Translations under genes and position numbers: made by a program
Origin: an uncultured Bradyrhizobium sp.
GTDB lineage: Bacteria > Pseudomonadota > Alphaproteobacteria > Rhizobiales > Xanthobacteraceae
Direction of reading: 5' to 3'
DNA: 64,000 nucleotides
Assembly: GCF_947648125.1 (NCBI RefSeq)
Contig: NZ_CANSMR010000012.1
Location: forward strand, 124,001 to 188,000
Notes under the pieces: model-generated
Told to the model about the DNA's origin: nothing
What the model saw: only the letters and a program-made list of their open reading frames with translations
The model's database searches: none
In this document: positions 8,003 through 16,365 of the stretch, in pieces
Position numbering within the stretch: position 1 is the stretch's first letter
How the letters are laid out: each line of letters starts with the position of its first letter

Positions 8003-8713
8003 TCAAGCTCCCACGACGAGGCCCAGCCTGGCGGCCACGCGGCGTGCGGTTTCCTCCCGCTGCGCCGTGATCGCGCGCACGGCCTCGCGCGTCTGCTGCA
8101 GGATCTCCGGTGGCGCGGTTTCCGGCGTGCCGCACTCGAACGGCGGCTCCGGCGCATACGCCATATAGAGCTGGATCGCGCGCGCGGCATCGTCGCCGCG
8201 CAATTCAGCCGCGAGCCGCAATGCCCCATCGATGCCTGCCGTGACCCCGGCGGCAAAGACGAAGCTTCCGTCCACCACCACGCGTTGGTTCACGGGCGTA
8301 GCGCCGAAGAACGGCAGCAGATGAAACGACGCCCAATGCGTCGTCGCCCTGCGCCCCTTCAGAAGGCCGGCCGCTCCGCAGATCAGCGCGCCCGTGCAAA
8401 CCGAGAAGATGCGGCACGCCCCCGCCGCCTGCCGGCTGATCCAGCCGAGCACTTCCGCGTCCTCCATCAAGGCTTGCTGACCGAAGCCGCCCGGCACATG
8501 CAGCACATCGAGCGGCGGCGCTTCGGCCAGCGTCGCATCCGGGGTCAGCCGCAATCCCTTGATGTCGCGGACGGGCTCGGCGGTCTTGCCGTAGATGCGG
8601 TAGGTCGAATTCGGAATCCGCGACAGCACCTCGAACGGCCCGGTCAAATCGATTTGATCGACGCCTTCGAACAGCAGTGATCCGATCCGCAAGTGGACAT
8701 CGTGAGCAATCAT
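8003..8713 (-). CDS. DJ-1/PfpI family protein (isonitrile hydratase-like)
   Basis: 236 aa. The class I glutamine amidotransferase-like fold shows LLFEGVDQIDLTGPFEVLS near the N-terminus, VPGGFGQ, and the nucleophile elbow SVCTGAL with C106, followed by LLKGRRATTHW. This pattern is typical of InhA-type isonitrile hydratases and related PfpI hydrolases; the reaction here is not proven. The gene is divergent from a GlxA-type regulator that carries the same fold at its N-terminus, so the two probably form a regulator-enzyme pair. That regulator is now broken. Confidence 0.88.
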   Translation of the reverse strand: MIAHDVHLRIGSLLFEGVDQIDLTGPFEVLSRIPNSTYRIYGKTAEPVRDIKGLRLTPDATLAEAPPLDVLHVPGGFGQQALMEDAEVLGWISRQAAGACRIFSVCTGALICGAAGLLKGRRATTHWASFHLLPFFGATPVNQRVVVDGSFVFAAGVTAGIDGALRLAAELRGDDAARAIQLYMAYAPEPPFECGTPETAPPEILQQTREAVRAITAQREETARRVAARLGLVVGA

Positions 8714-8752
8714 CGAACTTCCCTCAAACTTCGCGTGAACTTTCCCTGCACT

Positions 8753-9784
8753 ATGGACAAAGCGAATCTAGCGCGGCACGTTTCGGCGATGACGCCAACC
8801 AGCCCACGTTTCTCGCCAAACGGCCGCCGCCTGATCGAAGTGCTGGCTTATCCGGCGGTGCAGTTGCTCGATGTCACCGGGCCATTGCAGGTGTTCGCAT
8901 CCGCCAACGCGCTGGCGGCCAGGGCGGGCAACGCCGAACCTTATGAGGTCCGCGTCGTCGCCAAGGACGGGCCCACGATCGAAGCATCGGCCGGTGTCGG
9001 GCTCGCGGTGCACCCGCTGCCCGCCGTCAGCACAGCGGTCGACACGCTGGTGATTCCGGGCGGCGACGGCGTCAACGCAGCGGCGGCCGATCGCGTCCTG
9101 GTGGACTGGGTGCGCGGACGCGCCCGGCATGCACGCCGCACCGCATCGGTCTGCACCGGCGCGTTCCTGCTCGCCGCATCGGGCGTTCTCGATGGCCGGC
9201 GTGCCGCGACGCATTAGCAATTCTGTTCGGAACTCGCCGAGCGCTTTCCCGATGTTCGTGTCGAGTCCGATCCGATCTTCGTGCGCGACGGATCGTTCTG
9301 GACGTCGGCCGGCGTCACGTCCGGCATCGATCTCGCGCTGGCACTGTTGGAGGAAGACCTCGGCCGCGCGGCGGCGCTTGCCGTCGCTCGCTATCTCGTG
9401 GTGTTCTTCAAGCGGCCGGGCGGACAGGCACAGTTCAGCGAAATCCTGTCGCTGCAAACGACCGACGACAGGTTCGGCGCGCTGCATGACTGGATCAGCG
9501 GCCATCTGGCCGACGACCTCTCGCTTTCGACGCTGGCGAAACAGGCCGGCATGAGCGAGCGCAGCTTCAGCCGGCACTACGCCGATGCAACCGGGTTGAC
9601 GCCGGCACGTGCGATCGAGCGTTTGCGGGTCGAGGGCGCCCGGCACCTGCTCTCGGAGACGCGCCTGCCGGTCAAGCGAATCTCGCAGCGCTGCGGCTTC
9701 GGGTCCGAGGAGACCATGCGCCGCAGCTTCCTGCGCGTGCTGTCGACCACACCGCAGGATTACCGCGCCAGGTTTGCGCGCTGA
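8753..9784 (+). pseudogene. GlxA-type AraC regulator with DJ-1/PfpI domain, interrupted by an in-frame amber codon
   Basis: The frame from 8753 encodes a DJ-1/PfpI domain (VLAYPAVQLLDVTGPLQVF, VIPGGDG, SVCTGAF) up to DGRRAATH, then TAG at 9215-9217. The same frame continues with QFCSELAERFPDVRVESDPI and an AraC double helix-turn-helix to 9784 (LSLSTLAKQAGMSERSFSRH, RISQRCGFGSEETMRRSFLR). In relatives THW is followed by the equivalent sequence, as in the neighbouring PfpI protein (TTHW). A TGG to TAG change is therefore the simplest explanation. Without suppression only a 154-aa piece lacking DNA-binding is made. A sequencing error cannot be excluded. Confidence 0.85.
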
Positions 9785-9787
9785 AGC

Positions 9788-9990
9788 ATGATGAAGTTTG
9801 GTTGAACTGGCGACGCGAAGACGCTGCCCTCCCTCTCCCGCTTGCGGGGGAGGGTTGGGGTGGGGGTATCACCGCGAATCGCATAGTGGAGAGAGCCCCC
9901 ACCCGCCGCGCTATGCGCGGCGGCCTCCCCCGCAAGCGGGAGAGGCGAAGCGCGTCTGGGGGTAAGACCAATTCAACCAAAAATCATTAT
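9788..9990. repeat. Nested inverted-repeat element of about 200 bp
   Basis: The outer arms ATGATGAAGTTTGGTTGAAC (9788 on) and their near inverted copy at 9968-9990 bracket inner arms. CCCTCTCCCGCTTGCGGGGG at about 9830 pairs with CCCCCGCAAGCGGGAGAGG at about 9926, and each inner arm is also a hairpin. There is no coding content. It looks like a non-autonomous repeat unit or a large bidirectional terminator between the regulator remnant and the convergent CMD-family gene. Confidence 0.75.
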
Positions 9991-10043
9991 GCTCGAGAAC
10001 GGAAGCGTACGCCGGCCCATGGCCGGCGCGCAGTGTTTGACAC

Positions 10044-10592
10044 TCAGCCATTCCAGGCATGCGCCTGCAATCCCGCCTCCAGCGGCGGATTGGTCACGCT
10101 GCCCGTGTAATTCGTGATGGTCGACGCAGCCACGATGGTGATCACTTCAAGCACGAGGTCCTTGTAGAACCCGGCCGCCAGGAATCGTTCGATCTCCTCA
10201 TCGTCGAGCCGCCCGCGCTTTTCGATCAGCGACCTTGCCAGCGTCGAAAGCGCGCCGAGAGTTTTGTCGGCAGGCGAGCGGCCGGCACGCATCGCGTCGA
10301 CATCGGCCGGATCGAGGCCGGCCTGCAAGCCGAGCGCGGAATGCAGTGCGACCGCCCAGGTGCAGCCATTGGTCACCGCATCGGTGAGCAGCACGGTCTG
10401 GATCTGCTGCTCGGTGAAGCTGCCGCCGTGAACCTTGTCGAAAATGCCGATGAAGCTCTGGATCAGCACGGGTGACGTCGCCATCGTCGCCGCAAGGTTC
10501 GGGATCATGCCAAACCGCGCCCCGACGTCACGCAGGGCGGGCTTCGAGGCTTCCGGGGCGGAGTCGATCGTATGGACCGGAAAACGTGCCAT
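10044..10592 (-). CDS. Carboxymuconolactone decarboxylase / AhpD-like family protein
   Basis: 182 aa from the ATG at 10590-10592, which has AAAGGCAG upstream. The all-helical CMD-like body includes FTEQQIQTVLLTDAVTNGC and ALHSALGLQAGL. Family members with CxxC act as peroxidase partners; here the motif reads NGCTWAVALHS, so the first Cys and the His remain but the second Cys is absent. A standard AhpD disulfide relay is therefore unlikely. A transcript of its own is probable: the LysR gene on the same strand lies about 190 bp upstream. Confidence 0.82.
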   Translation of the reverse strand: MARFPVHTIDSAPEASKPALRDVGARFGMIPNLAATMATSPVLIQSFIGIFDKVHGGSFTEQQIQTVLLTDAVTNGCTWAVALHSALGLQAGLDPADVDAMRAGRSPADKTLGALSTLARSLIEKRGRLDDEEIERFLAAGFYKDLVLEVITIVAASTITNYTGSVTNPPLEAGLQAHAWNG

Positions 10593-10784
10593 TGAACTGC
10601 CTTTCACTGTGGTGATTGAACCCGAGGCCGCCGGACGCAACCGAGCTGTTGCGATCGACGCGCCGGCCTCAGAGTTCGATGGGAGCTATCTAGCCGCGCG
10701 GTGGCGTGAGCGTTCGCCAAACTCCCCACATTCCACGCCATCAAGTGGCAGCGCCGGGGGCCGGCTACATCACACGGAACACGA

Positions 10785-11702
10785 TCAAACCCCGGCGCGA
10801 TCCTTCACCCGCCGCGTCACGATCCCGAGCAGGCGGCCCAGCGTGCCGCCGGCGGGGCCCTTCTTGCGCGCCAGCGCGAGCGGCGCGACGAGGCCCGTGG
10901 CGCGGTCGAGGCGGAGATAGGACACGCCTGCGGTCTCCAGCCGCGCCATCGATTCCGGCACGATCGAAATGCCGAGCCCCGCTGCGACGAGGCTGAGCGT
11001 CGACACCATCCGCGTCGCCTCCTGCGCCACTTTCGGGCTGAAGCCCGCCGCGCGGCAGGCGGCGATGATGCTGTCGTAAAGGCCCGGCCCGGTCGGACGG
11101 CGGTAGAGGATCAGCGGCTCGTCGGCGAGCGAGGCCAGCGAAATCCGCCGGCGCGGGTCCTTGCGGGCGCGTGGATGATGATCGGGCAACGCCACCAGCA
11201 TCTCCTCGTCGAGCAGATGCGTGATCGTGAGATTCTCCAGCCGCTCGCTCGGCGAGCGCACGAAGGCGGCATCGAGGCGGTCGGCCTCCACCGCCTCGAT
11301 CAGCTCGCCGGTCGAGGCTTCCTCGAGCGACAACGTGATCGCCGGCGCGCGCTCGCGCATTTCGCGCATCACGCCGGTGACGAAGGGATGGAAGGCGGCC
11401 GATGAGGTGAAGCCGATCGCAAGCTGGCCTTCCTGGCCGCGGCTCGCGCGGCGCGCGGCTTCCACGGCGAGCTCGGTATCGCGCAGGATCGCGCGCGCCT
11501 TGCCGACGAAGGCCCGGCCAGCGGCGGTCAGCTCGACCCCGCGCGGCTGCCGGCGAAACAGCGGCGCCCCGATCGCGGCCTCCAGCGCGCGGATCTGCTG
11601 GCTCAGCGGCGGCTGCTGGATGCCGAGCCGCGCGGCGGCGCGGGTGATATGGCCTTCCTCGGCGACCGCGACGGCATAGCGGAGATGGCGCAGCTCGATC
11701 AT
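10785..11702 (-). CDS. LysR family transcriptional regulator
   Basis: 305 aa from the ATG at 11700-11702 (MIELRHLRYAVAVAEEGHIT). The helix-turn-helix (AARLGIQQPPLSQQIRALE) lies in residues 18-40, followed by the usual effector-binding domain. The gene is divergent from the chrA pair, with 113 bp between. Direct repeats ATATGCAA and an ATCCA-N5-TGGAT palindrome in that gap are candidate binding sites. Control of the chromate transporter is inferred from this layout. The CMD gene downstream is on the same strand but well separated. Confidence 0.9.
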   Translation of the reverse strand: MIELRHLRYAVAVAEEGHITRAAARLGIQQPPLSQQIRALEAAIGAPLFRRQPRGVELTAAGRAFVGKARAILRDTELAVEAARRASRGQEGQLAIGFTSSAAFHPFVTGVMREMRERAPAITLSLEEASTGELIEAVEADRLDAAFVRSPSERLENLTITHLLDEEMLVALPDHHPRARKDPRRRISLASLADEPLILYRRPTGPGLYDSIIAACRAAGFSPKVAQEATRMVSTLSLVAAGLGISIVPESMARLETAGVSYLRLDRATGLVAPLALARKKGPAGGTLGRLLGIVTRRVKDRAGV

Positions 11703-11713
11703 CAGGACGATCC

Positions 11714-11755
11714 ATATGCAATAGATATGCAAATTCCCGTATCCATATATTGGAT
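11714..11755. promoter_or_regulatory. Candidate LysR-binding region between lysR and chrA
   Basis: ATATGCAA occurs at 11714-11721 and again at 11725-11732, one helical turn apart. The inverted repeat ATCCA-tatat-TGGAT lies at 11741-11755. This AT-rich block sits just upstream of the LysR start and 60-100 bp upstream of chrA, the usual place for autorepression and activation by LysR proteins. Confidence 0.5.
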
Positions 11756-11815
11756 ATTTGGCACGCGGCCAACTAAAGTGAGCTCAACAAAGAACGAACT
11801 GGAGCCGCCCCGCCG

Positions 11816-12382
11816 ATGGACGCCATACCCGCCGCGCAAACCACCAAGCATCACACACCTGATGTCGGCGAGTTGTTCATGGGCTTCTTCATCCTCGGAC
11901 TGACCGGTTTCGGCGGCGTGCTGCCGCTGGCGCGCCACATGATGGTGGAGAAGCGCGGCTGGCTGACAGGGGCCGAGTTCACCGACCTGCTCGGGCTCTG
12001 CCAGTTCCTGCCCGGCGGCAACATCATCAACATGTCGGTGGCGGTCGGGCTGAAGTTCCGCGGCATTCCCGGCGCATTCGCTTCGATCCTCGGCCTGATC
12101 GCGGTGCCGACCGCGGCCGTGATCGGCCTCGGCGTGATCTATGGCCGCTTCGCCGACGATCCGGTGGTGCGTCATTTGTTCGGCGGTCTCGCTGCCGCGG
12201 CCGCCGGGCTCCTGATCTCCACCGCGATCAAGATCGCCTGGCCGTTGCGGCGCGATGTGCTCGGCCTATTCATCGGCGCGCTCTGCGTACTGGCGATCGC
12301 GGTGTTCAGGTTGCCGCTGCTGCCGACCTTGTTGACGCTCGCGCCGCTCAGCATTTTCCTCCGATCGAGGCAGGCGTCATGA
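11816..12382 (+). CDS. chrA: Chromate transporter, first half-size subunit
   Basis: 188 aa, a single CHR domain. LFMGFFILGLTGFGGVLPLA and LGLCQFLPGGNIINMSVAVG are hallmark motifs of the ChrA family, with about five hydrophobic segments. Short CHR proteins usually work as pairs of homologous subunits in opposite membrane orientation and export chromate or a related oxyanion. The gene overlaps the second subunit by 4 bp (ATGA), implying translational coupling. It lies opposite a LysR gene that probably controls it. Confidence 0.9.
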   Translation: MDAIPAAQTTKHHTPDVGELFMGFFILGLTGFGGVLPLARHMMVEKRGWLTGAEFTDLLGLCQFLPGGNIINMSVAVGLKFRGIPGAFASILGLIAVPTAAVIGLGVIYGRFADDPVVRHLFGGLAAAAAGLLISTAIKIAWPLRRDVLGLFIGALCVLAIAVFRLPLLPTLLTLAPLSIFLRSRQAS

Positions 12383-12909
12383 CGGCAACCCTGGTCACGC
12401 TCGCCCTGATCTTCGCCGAGCTCTCGCTGCTCGCCTTCGGTGGCGGCAACACCATACTGCCGGAGATGCAGCGTCAGGTGGTCGACATCCATCACTGGAT
12501 GACGGCGCAGGAGTTCGGCGCGCTGTTCGCGCTGGCGCAGGCCGCACCGGGACCGAACATGATGGTGGTCCCGCTGGTCGGCTGGCATGTCGCCGGCTTC
12601 TCCGGCGTATTGGTGACCTCGCTCGCCAAGTTCGGGCCGTCGTCGCTCGTCACCGGCTTCGCACTGCGGCTCTGGGAACGCTTCAAGGACCGGCCATGGC
12701 GCCGCACGGTGCAGGCCGGGCTGGTTCCGGTGACCGCCGGCCTCGTCACCGCCAGCGCCATCGTCATCACCCATTCGTCGACCTCGAGCTGGGGCACAAT
12801 CCTGATCGCGGCCATGGTCGCGATCGCCACCACCACGACCCGGATCCATCCGCTGCTCGCACTCGCCGCCGGCGCGATGCTCGGCCTCACCGGCATCGGC
12901 CAGCCCTGA
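12379..12909 (+). CDS. chrA: Chromate transporter, second half-size subunit
   Basis: 176 aa, homologous to the preceding gene. LSLLAFGGGNTILPEMQRQV and LFALAQAAPGPNMMVVPLVG are the CHR-domain motifs, with hydrophobic segments through to the C-terminus. It starts in a 4-bp overlap with the first subunit. The two together correspond to one full-length ChrA and should form one membrane transporter. Chromate itself need not be the natural substrate; sulfate-like oxyanions are alternatives. Confidence 0.9.
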   Translation: MTATLVTLALIFAELSLLAFGGGNTILPEMQRQVVDIHHWMTAQEFGALFALAQAAPGPNMMVVPLVGWHVAGFSGVLVTSLAKFGPSSLVTGFALRLWERFKDRPWRRTVQAGLVPVTAGLVTASAIVITHSSTSSWGTILIAAMVAIATTTTRIHPLLALAAGAMLGLTGIGQP

Positions 12910-13191
12910 TACGGCGCATGCGCGCTTTCGCCGCAATGGATGCGACGTGATCAGCGGCTATGTTGATGGTGCCATGATCGACACCTTGAGCATCGACACC
13001 CGCATCGCGCGCCTCGGTTTGCGCGCTGGACGTCTGCACGCAGGCACTTAGCCGGCCGGCGATCGCGCGCCGTCCGGATTTTCGTCGTCGTCAATTCATA
13101 ACACTATCAAATCATTCGGCCCGTTGCGTCGCGCCAGACATCCGCGCGCCGGCGTCGCCGTACCTGCGATCAACCGCAAAGATCATCCGAC

Positions 13192-13611
13192 ATGACCCGA
13201 ACCATTCAGAACAACTTTACCGCGGCCGCATTGCCGCCGATCGTGATCACCGCGAGCGAGGCGCATCGCCTCAGCGCGCTGGCCGATTCCAGCATGGCGG
13301 TGTTTCCCCGCGTGGCCCAGTTCCTGGCACGCGAGACCGACCGGGCCCGGGTCGTCGCCGACGATTCCGAACTGCCCGACGTGGTCCGCATGGGTGCGCG
13401 CGTGCGCTACCGCGACGACGAGACCGGCGACGTCAGGGAAGTCGTGCTGGTGTACCCGCACGAAGCCGACATCGCGCTCCGGCGCATCTCGGTGCTGACG
13501 CCGGTCGGCGCCGCGCTGATCGGTTTGTCGGTCGGCCAGACGATCGATTTCCAGACACCGAGCCACCAGACGCGCTCGGTGACGATTTTGGCCGTGAAGC
13601 AGCAGAGTTAG
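13192..13611 (+). CDS. rnk: Regulator of nucleoside diphosphate kinase (Rnk), GreA/GreB C-terminal fold
   Basis: 139 aa. A short N-terminal segment (VITASEAHRLSALADSSM) precedes a GreA/B-like C-terminal domain with ETDRARVV, PDVVRMGARVRYRDDETGDV, REVVLVYPHEAD and SVLTPVGAALIGLSVGQTID. Proteins of this family bind RNA polymerase near the secondary channel but lack the long coiled coil needed for transcript cleavage. Their cellular role is loosely tied to nucleotide pools. It is a single gene with about 280 bp of non-coding sequence upstream. Confidence 0.9.
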   Translation: MTRTIQNNFTAAALPPIVITASEAHRLSALADSSMAVFPRVAQFLARETDRARVVADDSELPDVVRMGARVRYRDDETGDVREVVLVYPHEADIALRRISVLTPVGAALIGLSVGQTIDFQTPSHQTRSVTILAVKQQS

Positions 13612-13615
13612 CGGC

Positions 13616-13810
13616 CTACGCCGCTAGATGGCACTGCCCCATCTCGAGACCGTGCCGGCGTCCGCGCGCGATGCCCTCAGCGATCGCCTTCACGACGATC
13701 TCAGCGTCGTCGGGGGAAAGATGGTCGAGCGGCTGCCAGGCGCGCATGATGTCGCGCGCGCGATCGAGGTCGCCATAGATTGCAAGGAGAGGAAGCGATT
13801 TGATCGGCAT
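13616..13810 (-). CDS. Small conserved-looking protein of unknown function
   Basis: 64 aa from the ATG at 13808-13810 (MPIKSLPLLAIYGDLDRARD). The sequence is well-formed, with a hydrophobic start, an acidic middle (HLSPDDAEIVVKAIAEGIAR) and a basic, His-containing end. It contains no known motif. It is convergent with rnk, its stop lying 4 bp from the rnk stop. Codon use looks like that of neighbours, which favours a real gene. Confidence 0.55.
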   Translation of the reverse strand: MPIKSLPLLAIYGDLDRARDIMRAWQPLDHLSPDDAEIVVKAIAEGIARGRRHGLEMGQCHLAA

Positions 13811-13952
13811 GTGCGTGGCTCCCAACTGCAACTGCGCGAGCCTACCTCACCTGGCTAGGCGGAGCCATGCGTTCGGCATCCGCGATTGCGTGCTTTGCTG
13901 ATCGCCGATGCATGGCGAGGGCGCCTCCTGCCCCCGCCACGAGCGCATTCCG

Positions 13953-15017
13953 TTACTGGGCGCTCGAGCCGCCCTGCACGATCTTCTCGTTCAGCTTCTG
14001 ATCGACGGTCTCGACGGTGCGGTCGATCTCGGCGCTCGGCGTGCCGAGCTGGTGCGAGATCAGCTTCACCAGCAGATCGACGCGCTCGATGAAGGGTGCG
14101 CCGGCGGCGACCGCGCGGGCCGCCGATGACGGCTTGAGCAGGCTTTCCGCGGCCTTGGCGTATTTCGCGAACGGCACCTGATCCGCAGGATCGGCGCCGA
14201 GCTTCCGCGCGATGCCGTCGACATGGTCATAGATCGCCTGCGAGCGGGTCAGATCACTGTGGACGGCGTCGCGGATCGATTGCGGCTCTGATGGTGTGAT
14301 GCAGCGATAATTGCCGGTCAGCAGCATCGACCATTTCGCCAGCGGCACGAACAACGAATCGAACACCTTCAGCTTCACCGGAACGTCCTGGCCGTCGAGC
14401 GTCACCGCGTCGATGTCGGCTTCGAGCTCGCGCAGCACCTTGTTGTGCTTGTCGTCGGCGAAGGCCGAAGCCTTGAAGTTGGTCGGCAGGCCGACATGCA
14501 GCACGTTGGCCTTCTCCTCCGGCGGACGGAACGCCTGCGGATCCGGCGAGCACAGCGTGACGAGGCCCGGCTCGAAGCGCTCCCAGACCTGGGCGTTGGT
14601 GTAGGCCTCCTCGAGGTCCATGCCGGCGAGCGCGGGGATCCGCTTCAGATACGGCAGCGGCGGCATGTTCATGATCGACAGGCAGGGCAGCTTCGCCGCC
14701 GCGATCTTGATCATCAGCACGCGAACCGTGTGGTTGGTGTATTGCGGCTCCTGCATCGCAAGGCCGACCATGTCGTAGCGCGACACGTCGACATCGGCGG
14801 GCGTGACGGCGTCGAGCTTGCCCGGCAGGTCACGCGAGAAGATCGAGCGGTGCTCCTTCTCGTCCCGCAGCTTGATGCGCACTTCGGTGCCATCGCGGTT
14901 GATCAGGTCGGCGGTGTTCTTGCGGCACACCAGGGACACGTTGTGCCCAGCCATCAGAAGCTTGGTCCCCAGCAGGGAGCCGTAGGAAGCCCCAAGGATC
15001 AGAATGTTGCGCGCCAT
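13953..15017 (-). CDS. Ketopantoate reductase-like (ApbA/PanE N-terminal domain) protein
   Basis: 354 aa with GGAGAGAGC as ribosome-binding site. The N-terminal Rossmann motif (NILILGASYGSLLGTKLLMA, then HNVSLVCRKN) is that of 2-dehydropantoate 2-reductase relatives. The C-terminal half, with KWSMLLTGNYRCITP, fits the all-helical domain but is diverged from PanE, so another NADP-dependent 2-oxoacid or hydroxy-acid reaction is as likely as pantoate synthesis. It is divergent from the tandem TetR gene, and a palindrome sits 18 bp upstream of its start. Confidence 0.78.
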   Translation of the reverse strand: MARNILILGASYGSLLGTKLLMAGHNVSLVCRKNTADLINRDGTEVRIKLRDEKEHRSIFSRDLPGKLDAVTPADVDVSRYDMVGLAMQEPQYTNHTVRVLMIKIAAAKLPCLSIMNMPPLPYLKRIPALAGMDLEEAYTNAQVWERFEPGLVTLCSPDPQAFRPPEEKANVLHVGLPTNFKASAFADDKHNKVLRELEADIDAVTLDGQDVPVKLKVFDSLFVPLAKWSMLLTGNYRCITPSEPQSIRDAVHSDLTRSQAIYDHVDGIARKLGADPADQVPFAKYAKAAESLLKPSSAARAVAAGAPFIERVDLLVKLISHQLGTPSAEIDRTVETVDQKLNEKIVQGGSSAQ

Positions 15018-15034
15018 GCTCTCTCCAAAAGCGA

Positions 15035-15053
15035 CTGGTGTATGGTATACCAG
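15035..15053. promoter_or_regulatory. Probable operator of the tandem-domain TetR regulator
   Basis: CTGGT and ACCAG bracket a core containing the perfect 10-bp palindrome TGGTATACCA (15043-15052). It lies 18 bp upstream of the reductase start at 15017 and about 85 bp upstream of the regulator start, so occupation would block the reductase promoter. Confidence 0.6.
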
Positions 15054-15138
15054 CGTCTATCGCAGATCGACAAGCTGCTGCCAAGGGGATTATCTCGCGT
15101 GCGGATTTTCGTTCCGCGATCAGGAAGGGCAATCGAGC

Positions 15139-16365
15139 TTGCAAGTCGCCGCCGACCCGACGGATCGGGCTGAAGAAATCCTCGTCTCAGCCTCCCGGCT
15201 GTTTGCCCGCCACTCCTACGCGAACGTGACGATGGAGCAGGTCGCGGCTTCCGTTCAGGCCGTGCCGGGCGCGCTGTACCATTATTTCCGCGACAAGGAA
15301 GATCTGATCTTCCACTGCTATCTGCGGGGACTAGCGATCTATCGGCACGAGATCGAAGCGGCGGCCGAGCCCGGTATCGACGGGCTCGAGATCGTCAGGC
15401 GCTTTGTGCGCGGCAGGCTGCGGTCCGAAGCCCAGCGCATGATCCTGTTCACCGATATCGATGCGCTTGCTGCGCCCTACAGCAGCGAAGTCCATGCCAA
15501 GCGCTGGCAGAATGCCGCATGGCTTGCGGACATTCTGGATCGGGGCGTGGCCGACGGCTCGATCGCCTGCGACGAACCGCTGCTCACGGCGGTGGCGCTG
15601 ATCTCCATCCTGGACTGGGTGCCGTTCTGGCTGTCCGAACGCGACTACTACACGCGTCAGCAGGCGATCGATGCCATCGATGACATCATCACGCATGGCG
15701 TTTACCGGCGCGAGATCGCGGTTCCCGAGATGCCCGAACCGCTCAGCCTCGCACCTTTCCTGGAGTCGCGCGCGGCGTTGAACAAGCGGGCCGCAAAGTT
15801 CGACAGGATGCTTTCGATTGCCTCCGACAGCTTCAACCGCAGGGGCGCGTCGGGCACGTCGCTCGAAAGCATCGCCGTGGATGCAGGCATGACCCGCGCC
15901 GGCATCTACTATCACTTCAGCGAAAAGGAGAGCCTGTTGCTGGCTTGCCTGCGACGCGGGCTCGCCGGCGAGATCAGCATTCGCGAGCACCTGCAAGAGC
16001 ACAGCCTCGGGGCATTCGAACACATCGTGCAGAGGATCCGCTTGCTGTTGATGCTGCACGACACGCCCTGCGGCCCGAAGGCGACCTACCACAACATCAA
16101 CTATCTCAACGACGTCGACCGGAAAGCCTATGTCGGCGAGGTGCTGGCGACGATCCGACAGGACCAGGACAGCTATCAGCGCTGGATCGACGAGGGCCGC
16201 TTCCGCCGCATCGATACCTACTTCGCCGAGCGTATTCTGACCGGAATGGGCCACTGGTATCCGATCTGGTTCAAGACCAGGCGCGACTGGTCACCAACAG
16301 AGATCGCCGATCATTTCGCGCGGTTGTTTCTCGCAGGCCTCAAGCCGCGCCGGCATCCGGCCTGA
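15139..16365 (+). CDS. Tandem-domain TetR family regulator (two HTH units in one polypeptide)
   Basis: 408 aa if translation starts at the TTG at 15139, chosen because AGGAAGGG lies 9 bases upstream; the in-frame upstream ATGs fall in the operator region. The first TetR helix-turn-helix is near residues 10-60 (NVTMEQVAASVQAVPGALYH, then YFRDKEDL). The second is near residues 218-270 (TSLESIAVDAGMTRAGIYYH, then FSEKESLL). Each is followed by its own helical ligand domain, making twice the usual family length. One chain could behave like a ready-made dimer. It is divergent from the ApbA-like gene, its probable target. Confidence 0.85.
   Translation: MQVAADPTDRAEEILVSASRLFARHSYANVTMEQVAASVQAVPGALYHYFRDKEDLIFHCYLRGLAIYRHEIEAAAEPGIDGLEIVRRFVRGRLRSEAQRMILFTDIDALAAPYSSEVHAKRWQNAAWLADILDRGVADGSIACDEPLLTAVALISILDWVPFWLSERDYYTRQQAIDAIDDIITHGVYRREIAVPEMPEPLSLAPFLESRAALNKRAAKFDRMLSIASDSFNRRGASGTSLESIAVDAGMTRAGIYYHFSEKESLLLACLRRGLAGEISIREHLQEHSLGAFEHIVQRIRLLLMLHDTPCGPKATYHNINYLNDVDRKAYVGEVLATIRQDQDSYQRWIDEGRFRRIDTYFAERILTGMGHWYPIWFKTRRDWSPTEIADHFARLFLAGLKPRRHPA

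Noticed and set aside
9215-9217. Reading the two halves of the GlxA gene as separate PfpI and AraC genes
   Set aside because: They are in the same frame with only one stop between them, and the junction residues match one continuous family sequence, so a nonsense change is simpler.
12974-13051. 25-codon frame between chrA and rnk
   Set aside because: Too short to support, and the codons match nothing recognisable.
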